DNA from: Dysidea avara
Lineage: Eukaryota; Porifera; Demospongiae; Dictyoceratida; Dysideidae
Assembly: GCF_963678975.1 (NCBI RefSeq)
Contig: NC_089272.1
Coordinates: forward strand, 39,685,391-39,749,390
Reading direction: 5' to 3'
Length of the DNA: 64,000 nucleotides
The notes under the pieces were generated by a model that saw nothing but the letters and a program-made list of their open reading frames with translations, did not search any database and had not been told where the DNA came from. The number at the start of each line of letters is the position of its first letter. The first letter of the stretch is position 1. This document shows positions 55,504 to 64,000 of this stretch, one piece after another. The translations under genes were made by a program, and so were the position numbers.

Positions 55504-55665
55504 CTTGAAGGAAATTATGCTTAGTAAATAGCCTATTATGCCTTCAAACATTGCTCAAACATCAAGACTGTTGTGCTTTCAAAATCAAGATAATGCTAAG
55601 CTGACTACTCTATTAGAGTATTTCAGCAACCATATTAGAGTATTTCAGCAGCTTCTGTTAGATTC
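55504..55665. mobile_element. Partial TAGGCTTG MITE relic
   Basis: TAGGCTTGAAGGAAATTATGC, TAGCCTATTATGCC, CAAAATCAAGATAATGCTAA and two TATTAGAGTATTTCAGCA copies follow the left half of the 10886-11321 element. The right half is missing. Confidence 0.7.
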
Positions 55666-55834
55666 TTTACTGTATAATAACACAATTGTCTGCTTAATCT
55701 ATTAGTCTAGCCAAGGTAGTTTATGTGTATCTGCTTGGCTTCTAAAATACTCCAATGTACATTGTACACCTGTAATATGTGTTCTATGAAAATTACTCTA
55801 TTAACTTGTGCTATTATTTCATGTTCACATGCAG

Positions 55835-55930
55835 AAGGATACAGTACTACATTGTGCTGCTGAATATAACAGGCTGAATATTGTTCAGCTACTTATAGAA
55901 GTTGGTGCAGACCTAGCAGTAACAGATGGA
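55835..55930 (+). CDS. Ankyrin-repeat exon 2 (ankyrin/Death gene)
   Basis: The acceptor CATGCAG and donor GTAAGT bound 32 codons in phase 0: KDTVLHCAAEYNRLNIVQLL then IEVGADLAVTDG. It fits the ankyrin consensus (G-x-T-x-L-H-x-A-A ... V-x-x-L-L-x-x-G-A-D), with Lys replacing Gly at the start of the consensus after the exon-1 Gly. This is an almost textbook single repeat per exon. Confidence 0.9.
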
Positions 55931-56128
55931 GTAAGTCACCACTTTGTGCAGTACTACAGTACCTTTGTGGACACTTGGCCTACAAGTTTATCTGTAAACA
56001 CTATCTTAAAAAAAATTAGATAGTTCTGAATTCCAAGTGTGACAGAACATACAAGCCTGTCATATTATACTACTGTATATCTTATTCCATATGTAAAATA
56101 AATATTCTTGTTATTATGTCACATGCAG

Positions 56129-56230
56129 AATGGAAAGACTCCCTTGGAGAGAGCTGTAGACAACAGTCACCTTGATGTAGTCTATTACTTAGTGGCAAAA
56201 TGTAATCAAAATATCTCCAAGTTTTCACAG
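56129..56230 (+). CDS. Ankyrin-repeat exon 3 (ankyrin/Death gene)
   Basis: Acceptor CATGCAG, donor GTAAGA, 34 codons in phase 0: NGKTPLERAVDNSHLDVVYY then LVAKCNQNISKFSQ. The TPLERAVDNSHLDVVYYL core matches the ankyrin consensus; the C-terminal half is divergent, as expected for the last repeat in an array. It follows exon 2 after a 198-bp intron. Confidence 0.9.
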
Positions 56231-57771
56231 GTAAGAAATGTCAGTATTATTGTGACATGATAACTTCTTATAACTGTTAGCAGTATGTTTAGGCAAACCT
56301 TAAAAGGAAATAAATTACATTATTTCATTAATTTTTATTATATAGTGACATCTCAAATTTACAAACACACTACATCTAAGTAAAAGATCAATGTAACCAA
56401 TTCACTGTGTATGCTATAGAATATCAGTTGTACACCATTCTAACAATCTCAATGGGAGATAAATTAGCAATATGCAATGTGAATTCCAATATAATTGTTA
56501 TGTTTGTGTATAGAATGAGGACATTTGTGGCTGAAACAACCTTGTCCTGTAGTGTGACTAGCAAATTTGAAATACAACAATTCACCATGGATGCTATTGT
56601 TAATCTCATGCTTAAAGCCATAGATAATGCTGTAAACCTGTTTGTAAATAGTCACCTTTCTGCCAACATGTTTATACAGTTATCTGCTTATCAGAAAACC
56701 ATGCATAGGACATTATAAATAGTGATTTTCACTATAATCAACCGATGGTGACCATTGTGAAGTTATTTGAAGTCGTCCAATACAGGTATATACAGGATAA
56801 GGTATTAGTATAAATTATTGTGAGCATCCTTACATATCTGGCTGATGACATTGAATATATCCTGTCTTATTAGAAATTATTATACCATTCCAGGAATTAG
56901 TGCTTTTTAATCAAGAGGTTCCAGTAACTGAGAAGTAACAAACATTCCACTCACTAAAGTTACAATATTTCTTAACAACTGATGATACTATGATAGTTGA
57001 GCAATATCTCAGCTCAATACTCCTATAACATACAATTTTACTAGCAGGCCTACCAGCAGCAAGCAGTTTACTCATCCCATCATATGATTTCAGTCAAATT
57101 ACTGTGATGTAATAATTATGTGAACACAATCATACAGTGGCTTAGTGTTAAAACTTGTTTATTAATCTTGCTGTTGTATGCTTGACTGCATGATGCCAGG
57201 TATTTATTATCATGATATACACATAGAATTTTTGCTTGAACTTTGCTTGTGAATTGCATGTAGGGAAAACATTTATGTGCATTTACTTGGAAGTCAATAA
57301 CTCCAGTAGTGCTGTCACTAAGTTAAGATCAAACTTAAAATTGGGAAAAGGTGTTGATTTGCTATCAAGTAAACATGGAAGTTTTGGCATATAATTATTA
57401 TAGTATTGAGTGTAATTTACGACACACCATAAAAATCAACATTGAAAGCATAATTATTCTGGTACCTACTGTACTTATTAAAGTGCTTAGTGCATGAATA
57501 AATTTCATATTTTTATGGCTGTCAGTGATCTCATCAATCAAATTACCAGATCCTGCTAAACAAATGTATACTGCAAAACAGTACAAAAAATGTTATTGTT
57601 TCTCAGTATGATTGTCTAGATTATGTAAGTATTAGACTATTGGTTTGAATATGCACTCACACTACATACCACATACAGATGGTATGGTAGTGTGCTGATC
57701 ACTGAGGTAGGGCAAGAATTGTGAACAAAATAGTGTTCTGACACCATTTTGAAATCACAGTATCAAACAAC

Positions 57772-58080
57772 CAGGCCCATAACCAGGGGGTTAGGGAGGC
57801 TGCGTGGGTGGAAGAAAATTGAAATTCTCTTATAGGGCAGTCACTTTAATAGAGCATTCAGCATATTGTAACAGTAATCCATTCATTATAATGATATAAC
57901 TCCTTTGCTGGTTCATAAAATGGCTTTGGACTGTAGATCATACAGTGTAGTTACTCTCCTGAGACTTTTTTTGGTCTCAACTTTAATTTGCACTGGAGCA
58001 GAAATCCTGGAGCCATCCCACTGCTGTGATCACCTACTGAAAAAGTAGAACCCCTCTGAGAAATCCAGGTTATGGGCCTG
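57772..58080. mobile_element. CAGGCCCATAACC-type MITE (copy J)
   Basis: Ends CAGGCCCATAACCAGG and CCAGGTTATGGGCCTG, duplication AACAAC at 57766-57771 and 58081-58086. It contains a degenerate motif pair (CTCTTATAGGGCAGTCACTT) and a short T-run core (TTTTTTTGGTCTCAACTTTA) reminiscent of copy A. Confidence 0.85.
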
Positions 58081-58604
58081 AACAACTGTATCGAACAAAA
58101 ATTGATACTGGTGTATGCCACTGCAAACTGAAAGAACATGAAAGCCGAAGTTAAAATTACTTCAGCAACTGAGTTGCTGCATTGTCACGCTAACAATTTG
58201 TCTTTTCAACCAGCTACACTATTATTATTATTATAGTGTTAGTTTTATGCAGCTAGGTTTCCTACATGTATGGTTAGTTGACTATACCAGATGTCTCATT
58301 AGTTTTGGTACTGAATACTTTAAAGACCAAAGATTCATTTATTTGTGAAGAAAATATATGCACACAGCTACCTGTACAGCTAGTGGTTTACATAATTATG
58401 TATTAAAACATGTTTATCTGTAGAATCCACATACTTATACTTGTAAATGTTCAGTTTCCTATAGTAATGAGTGTGCTTAAATTTGCTAAGTTAGAAATTA
58501 GTTAGGTTACTGTGCAGTGAACAAGATGAGGTATTTCTTGCTTAGCCACATATGTAATTAATATTCATTTTATTGCATTTACTTTGTGGTTTCTAATAAT
58601 TCAG

Positions 58605-58674
58605 GAATACCAAGCCAAAATCAACAGCACAGTAGCTGAATATGTAAAAGCTCATCCTGAAGTAAAGAAAAAAG
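58605..58674 (+). CDS. Linker exon (ankyrin/Death gene)
   Basis: Acceptor AATAATTCAG, donor GTGAAT, 70 bases: EYQAKINSTVAEYVKAHPEV then KKK plus one base. The charged, helical peptide ends in phase 1. The next exon at 61922 begins with the two bases needed to complete the codon (Val), which strongly supports this junction. It probably connects the ankyrin array and the Death domain. Confidence 0.75.
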
Positions 58675-60312
58675 GTGAATCACATTTTATATATCCTTAA
58701 ACCATCCCTATAATAATTGGTATAAGAATCATTAAAAATTAAGTGTGAGAAATATGCAAAGAAACAAGAAAGCAAATCACAAAACTCTTGACTCTTTGCA
58801 GTTAAACTAATTCAAAATTTTAATTTATCAAATTATTCACAGTGTATAGTACCGTATACACAATTCGGTGATTATTTTAATTTGGGAGTTTGTCATTTTC
58901 AGAGTAGATTACCAATTTAAAATGATGCCATCATCAAAGTCTTTATACTAAGGATTTACTGCTTCTAGAATTCAGCAAACTGAGATGATGCCAACAGCTG
59001 AATAATGCTAATACCAAATTTATAGGTCACCAATACTTTATAGGGTACGCTGTGGTTACTGATGTGTGTATGGTTTTATGATTTCTGATAGTACTGCTTG
59101 AAGTTTCTTAGTTTACTAGAGTGGTATATCCCCAGTATATAGAACAGTTAATTGTTTGTTATTTTAGTAGTATTTCAGTAAACCCACATTCACTGATGTT
59201 TTACTGAGAGTTTAAAACTTAGTAAAACAATTATGTTCCATATACTTAAAGTTACTAACAATTTACTACCAGTATAACTGACAGTAAAGCAGCTTAACAA
59301 ATTAGTAATCTAAGAACCTTCAAGCAGTGTAGTACACATGCAATTCTGATTACAACAGCAGTAAGTGATCACAGTTGTTATTCAGGTAGAGGTATTGTGT
59401 AAGTGACCACCATGTTGCTCTGGCATAAACTTATTAATGATTACAATAATTATATGCATTTGTATGTAGTTTCCAAAATAGAATGCAAATTTGAATAGAT
59501 TGGAGAAGCTATTAACTAGAGCTGTACTGATATGCATTTTTGGCATTTAACAATATCCAATATAGATGTTGTCAAAAGAAACTGATTACTGATACTTGTA
59601 ATTCCATTACAATTTTGAACAAATGAAAGTGTATTTCAATCCATTAACATGACAGTATGTATTGATTGCTATCTCTACACTATGCCTGCAATGGCAGTAA
59701 TTTGGTTTCTATTGCACCATTCAGACTAATGGATGGTATTTACATCTTTGTAATAAATAAACAGAATTTTACAGGGGAACATTTTAAAAACATAAAAGAC
59801 TTAGAATGCCAGACAACAAATGGAGCAGGTTACTATTGGTATCAGTAACATTTTATTATAGGAGGTGTGAAAACAATGTCTAAAGTCACTATACTGAGGC
59901 TTACCATTATTCTGTGTACTGTGAAGGGAGCTGAAACATAAATGATAAGACTTGTAACACTCACCTGGACTAGTGTCAACATATACAAGTGTACAACCAT
60001 CATATGCAAGCTGTCATATGTTAGTGCATTTTATGCACCAGACTTTAATCCATTGGAAAGTCACATAAATAACTTAACCATTGCCTTGCGTCTGAGCACT
60101 TGGCTTCACCTCATGCTTTATTAGCATATCAGCCATGTGTCTCTATTATGCATATTGAAGCACTTTGGACAATGCTTTAACACATAAACAAGGAATGACT
60201 GCTACGGATGAGTCTATTTTTTTCTTTCTTTCCAGCAATTCTTATATTTCTGCCTATTATTCTCCTCAACATTAGCTGATCATCTAACTGCATAGCTATA
60301 ATTTTGTAAGGA

Positions 60313-60420
60313 GAAGTGACTGTTTTATTAGAGTATCCCAGCTCTAACCATAGCAATAACCTAGATATTACTTACATGCTAAAGCATGTGAATGTTTTAT
60401 TAGAGTATATTGATCTTTTG
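60313..60420. repeat. Two dispersed-motif copies
   Basis: GTGACTGTTTTATTAGAGTA then TCCCAGC, and GAATGTTTTATTAGAGTATA then TTGATC. No surrounding TIR recognised. Confidence 0.6.
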
Positions 60421-60559
60421 TGTAAATTTTGCTTTCCCCAACAAAATGTAATTATAATTTCTTTACCTCCTGCACTGTTATTGTCTGTTTCTATTGAATC
60501 ATAAAGCCATTATTATTATTTGAAAAAAATCACCATGCACAAGCAATAAAGTATGCATA

Positions 60560-61393
60560 CAGGTAGTGCTATAGTAAGTAGTGCATTCACTGTGGTCAAC
60601 TTGAGGAGTTCAAAATTCTTGATTGTCTGTTCAGGTACAGTACCGAGAGCTCAAAAAACTAAAGGTACAATTTCCATTCTTGTATTCCAAAGTGTCTGCA
60701 GTTCAACTGCCAAATCCAAGTACTTCTCTACTTTTCCTTGTGATTCTCTACAGCATGACGGTCCATCACGCAAGCAATATCAATAAGTTTGGCACACTTT
60801 AGCTGTTTGTCTATCAAAACCAAGTCAGGATGCTGAACAGTTATTCTACGATCAGTAAATATATTGAAGTCATACAATAGTTTGTAATGAGAGTTATCTA
60901 ACACTGCTTCTGGCTGATGTAACCACCACTTGTCTGAACATGAAAATCATCACATACTACATAGATTCCAGTAGACAGCTGAAGCCACTGTGTTATGTCT
61001 CTCTAAATATGCAGACTGAGCCATTACTGGGCAACCAGCCACTATATGCTCAATAGTTTCTGAGTACTGGCAACACCTCCTACAAAGATCATTGTCTGTG
61101 CTACCCAGTATGTGACAGCCCAACCAATGGGTGTGCAGTGCCTGGTCCTGTGTTGCAGTGATCAGTGCTTCTGTTACAGGTTTAAGGTAAGCACTTTGAA
61201 GCCATTTATAGGAATCTGCCTTCAGACTGTCCATTAGTTTTGGCCATTGGCCATGAAGTGACTTTCTGTGCCATTGCTCACAGTGTGCTGCATGTACAGC
61301 AGACTTACTCAAATTAGAAGTCAATCTATTTGAAAGCAATTTAAAACTATGAATCATAGACATAATTGGCACCTCACATCTCTGAACATACAA
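60560..61393 (-). pseudogene. Retroelement C-terminal region with nuclease-like motif
   Basis: Minus-strand frame 61393-60950 has NDLCRRCCQYSETIEHIVAG then CPVMAQSAYLERHN, a zinc-binding CCHC-like block common after reverse transcriptase in some LINEs. After two adjacent stops at 60945-60950 the same frame goes on with LYDFNIFTDRRITVQHPDLV and KLIDIACVMDRHAVENHKEK. A frameshift then leads to EKYLDLAVELQTLWNTRMEI. The HPDLVLID...KLIDIA pattern resembles a PD-(D/E)xK endonuclease core seen in such elements. It lies antisense in the last intron of the ankyrin/Death gene. Confidence 0.65.
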
Positions 61394-61489
61394 CTACAGT
61401 GATCGATTATTATTAAAAATTCATCTATTATTCAAGCATTTTTCTCATTGCTTTAATTATCTTGTCAACAAATTCGACGCATCCCTAAT

Positions 61490-61620
61490 GACTTCATTAT
61501 AGGTATTACATACACACTACACTGTTTTTATTTTGCCTGACCCCCCCCCACACACACTTGTAATGTTGTGCCACATATATACTCTTTTGAGGTCTGCACA
61601 CTAATAATAATAATAATAAA
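61490..61620 (+). repeat. LINE-B family 3' end with (TAA)n tail
   Basis: CATATATACTCTTTTGAGGT then CTGCACACTAATAATAATAA matches the 3' end at 30620-30680. Only the extreme 3' end is present, as in a heavily 5'-truncated insertion. Confidence 0.7.
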
Positions 61621-61921
61621 TTTTAAATTTCTTGATACTACAGCCTTCCCAACATAAAATAATACTATGTACATAATACTACTTCCTTTAATGCTTGAAT
61701 GTTATTTCTATTGAAAGCCATGGGTAATATGGGAAATAGCAGACTATTAAATTTTTTATCAATAGCAATCATAAAAGACATGCATATTCACCAGCCTATT
61801 CTCCCATGCATAGTACTCTCTAACAGAACACTTTGTTTATTTTTCTGGTTACAATGTCACAATATTATAATAGTAATTCAGTGTGTACATTTCATTTTGA
61901 AACTGTTGTACTCTATACTAG

Positions 61922-62181
61922 TTCCTAACTATCATGTACTGATTGAGCTCCTGGAGAAAGTAGTTGATTGGAAGACTGTTGCTACTCACCTTCTGAAAGA
62001 TGAAGATGGCTCCAAAATAAAGGGAATTGAGATGACCTATCATCATGATGTTGAAGATTGTCGAGCTGAAATGATTCGACTGTACCTTAAGAGTGGTAAT
62101 GTGTCCTGGCAGAATATCCTGAGTGCATTAAGAAAATCTAAATACTCTAATCTTGCTGATGACATTGAGAGAAATATCTAA
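61922..62181 (+). CDS. Terminal exon with Death domain (ankyrin/Death gene)
   Basis: Starts after acceptor CTCTATACTAG and ends with TAA at 62179-62181. It encodes about 86 residues: NYHVLIELLEKVVDWKTVAT, HLLKDEDGSKIKGIEMTYHH, CRAEMIRLYLKSGNVSWQNI, LSALRKSKYSNLADDIERNI. Trp in DWKTVATHLL, then I-K-G-I, then the SWQNILSALRK.....LA.DI pattern matches the six-helix Death fold. The family forms homotypic signalling complexes (apoptosis or innate immunity). The domain is complete and ends the protein, so with the ankyrin exons this gives an ankyrin-linker-Death architecture. The open frame upstream of the acceptor (from 61699) is intron read-through. Confidence 0.85.
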
Positions 62182-63029
62182 TATGCCAGCAATATGTCGT
62201 TACAGCTAAAAAGTAACATCATTAGTTTTATACCTTTTTAAAACAGTTGTTGTAGTAGTTACGTATACCCCATTAGTACAGTTGGTGCAAACAGTTTATT
62301 ACACTTATCAACTTGATACTTTAATTGTAAATACATTTAGCTTTAAATTTTGTGTAATTATCTTTTCATTTTTTTTTCAAAACCAGTTGGTTTATGAATT
62401 ATGCATTACATTCACTTAGGCATACATTTAATGGTCTTTTTATTCATAATTGTATGAATTATGGATTATATACACTTAAGCTAACATGCATGTACTTAAA
62501 GTGGTATGTTGGTATGTACAATAGCGAAAAGAATGTATAATAGGAATTGAAGGAGCACAGCAGACACCAGTAGAAGTCACTAGAATACAAAGAGAGAGAG
62601 AGTGTGTGTGTACGTGCATGCATGCATGCGTGCCATGGCCTGTATGTCATAAAGTACTGGATCCTGAATTTTTAAAAGGGAGTTTCAGAAACTTGATATG
62701 GCTAAAGACTACAATAAGATGCCTAACAGTATGCGTGACATTCTGAGTGTATTTAAGCTATGAAATAAACAAACTAGCTAAATGCATAGTAAAATATTTG
62801 ACTTTATAGCTATTGATTTGATTAGGCTTGCTAAGAGATTTCAGGGGGCCAAGAGAAGTATGTATAAAAGCCAGGTTCAGGTGCCCCCAACCGTGACTGT
62901 GCCTCAATTGTAGGCTTATATACAGCAAAAGGATCATGAAAATCAGGTCATAGTTACATAATATGTGCATAATAAATCAGAATCACAATAGCACTAAATT
63001 AATAATTGTTTGCATAATTGGTAGACTTG
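62182..63029. other. 3' flank of the ankyrin/Death gene
   Basis: AT-rich. Holds a simple-sequence patch at about 62588-62632 (GA, GT and CATG steps). No further gene seen. Confidence 0.5.
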
Positions 63030-63366
63030 CACTGTGAAAAAAGAGGGATATAAGATGGTATTTTCAGTGGCTTATTGAATACAAAAAAGCTTGATATAAC
63101 CTGTATTATACTAACAACCTCATGTAATGCTTTGGTTAATGTGTTAAACATACTGAAACCATATAGGTGATGGTATAGTGTGAGCATTATATTAAATATA
63201 AGCTATTTCAGGTAATGTGGTAAATAAACTGAAACCATATATGTAATAGTATAGTATGCATTATACTAAAGTATAACATGAGTATAATACAGGGTTTATA
63301 TTAAGGTTTATTTGTGTTCAATAAGCCACTGGAAATACCATCTTAAATCCCTCCTTTTTCATAGTG
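63030..63366. mobile_element. Palindromic MITE, CACTGTGAAAA family, copy 2
   Basis: Ends CACTGTGAAAAAAGAGGGAT and CCCTCCTTTTTCATAGTG, 3-bp duplication TTG at 63027-63029 and 63367-63369. Colinear with 8602-8922 in the reverse direction (AAACTGAAACCATATA and AAACATACTGAAACCATATA blocks). Confidence 0.8.
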
Positions 63367-63367
63367 T

Positions 63368-63475
63368 TGCGTCGATTATGCCAGCATAATTTTTGGAATA
63401 ATAGGGGATGAAAAGCATAAAACATGATGCTGGCATAATGGAACATAATGAGGAGCATAATGGGCAAATTTCCGC
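63368..63475. mobile_element. Half copy of the TAGGC-type MITE
   Basis: GATTATGCCAGCATAATTTT, GCATAAAACATGATGCTGGC and AGCATAATGGGCAAATTT correspond to the left 100 bp of 40519-40935. It abuts the palindromic MITE. Confidence 0.65.
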
Positions 63476-63927
63476 CACCATAAGTCTGTTATAACAGTCA
63501 CAAAGTCAAGGGCTAACCTGTTTTGAATGGTGAAACGATTCGTGACAACGAGTCGATAGTAAAATGCACTGCAGTCTTCTTACTACAAGCGAGACTACAA
63601 GCCTACACTCGACGGAATGAGTCAGTGCTTTTCATTGTGGTTTTGAGTTTTATAGGATACATGCAGTCATGTGCGAAGGCATGGCAAAACAGTTTCTAGC
63701 TATATCTAATGTGTCTCATCGTCTGATTTTGAATAAAATGTGATATGATGATTATGATTTTATGGAAGCTCGATTGGAAGACAATAGCTCAAGAGAAGCT
63801 CTGATCAAGAAGGTTAGTGATGAGTCAGTATAGCTAGTGAATGTCTGGACATTGAAAATAGTGAAGTCTCTGCAGGTCTGCAGTGAGGCTGAGGTTAAAA
63901 TCAAACCAGGAAATATTTAAAACAAAA

Positions 63928-63983
63928 AGATCGAGACTCTCTAATAGAACAGTCAAACACTCTAATAGAACAGTCATCGCATG
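63928..63983. repeat. Two dispersed-motif copies at the window edge
   Basis: GATCGAGACTCTCTAATAGA then ACAGTCA, and ACTCTAATAGAACAGTCATC. The spacing and order are as in copies A and C, so this is probably the start of another MITE that continues beyond the window. Confidence 0.65.
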
Positions 63984-64000
63984 CAACAGATCCACTACCA

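Noticed and set aside
61699..61921. Upstream extension of the Death-domain frame, starting with an ATG
   Set aside because: The acceptor at 61921 and the phase-1 match to 58674 explain the true start of coding; the extension is hydrophobic AT-rich intron.
1..64000. tRNA or rRNA genes
   Set aside because: No cloverleaf-compatible A/B box pair or rRNA core sequence was recognised by eye; a tRNAscan run would be needed to exclude them.

Overview
The window looks like repeat-rich, AT-rich animal nuclear DNA. I see GT-AG introns with exons in matching phase, an ankyrin-repeat/Death-domain gene, several CR1/L2-like LINE retrotransposons, and dozens of small inverted-repeat DNA transposons with target-site duplications (TSDs). 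There are no bacterial operons, rRNAs, recognisable tRNAs or CRISPR arrays. The combination fits an early-branching metazoan with a transposon-inflated genome. A sponge (demosponge) is my best guess, but this is inference and not proven by the sequence.

Layout. 0-1.2 kb: end of a 31-bp minisatellite and its long 'tail' repeat. 2.2-4.8 kb: Harbinger-like MITE and three fold-back elements. 5.0-5.8 kb: two phase-matched exons encoding a single-pass membrane segment. 6.2-9.9 kb: more MITEs and a fold-back element. 10.1-13.6 kb: second minisatellite array (interrupted by an 8-bp-TSD MITE), its tail, and an inverted tail copy. 14.0-15.7 kb: a CAGGGGCGG element split by a hAT-like element that carries a retroelement fragment. 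15.7-17.5 kb: low-repeat DNA with possible minus-strand exons. 17.5-19.2 kb: a 5-bp-TSD element carrying a cysteine-peptidase-like reading frame. 19.3-23.2 kb: a LINE with its 5' half inverted (twin-priming structure). 24.1-27.1 kb: LINE 3' fragments and a long inverted repeat. 27.6-31.1 kb: nearly complete LINE inside a CAGGGGCGG element. 31.4-33.8 kb: decayed LINE with a mariner-like MITE inside. 34.7-42.4 kb: MITEs and a ~1.1 kb palindrome. 42.4-62.2 kb: a plus-strand host gene with three ankyrin exons, a linker exon and a terminal Death-domain exon, its long introns full of repeats. 62.2-64 kb: palindromic MITE and relics.

The main biological message has two parts. One is a real, apparently intact innate-signalling-type gene (ankyrin + Death domain), incomplete at its 5' end. 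The other is an unusual repeat ecology. A short motif, ACTCTAATAGARCAGTCAC, recurs at roughly 18 loci inside repeat families that otherwise differ in terminal inverted repeat (TIR), TSD length and internal sequence. Several MITEs also share one internal core while carrying different ends. This modular sharing is the most promising candidate for something undescribed.
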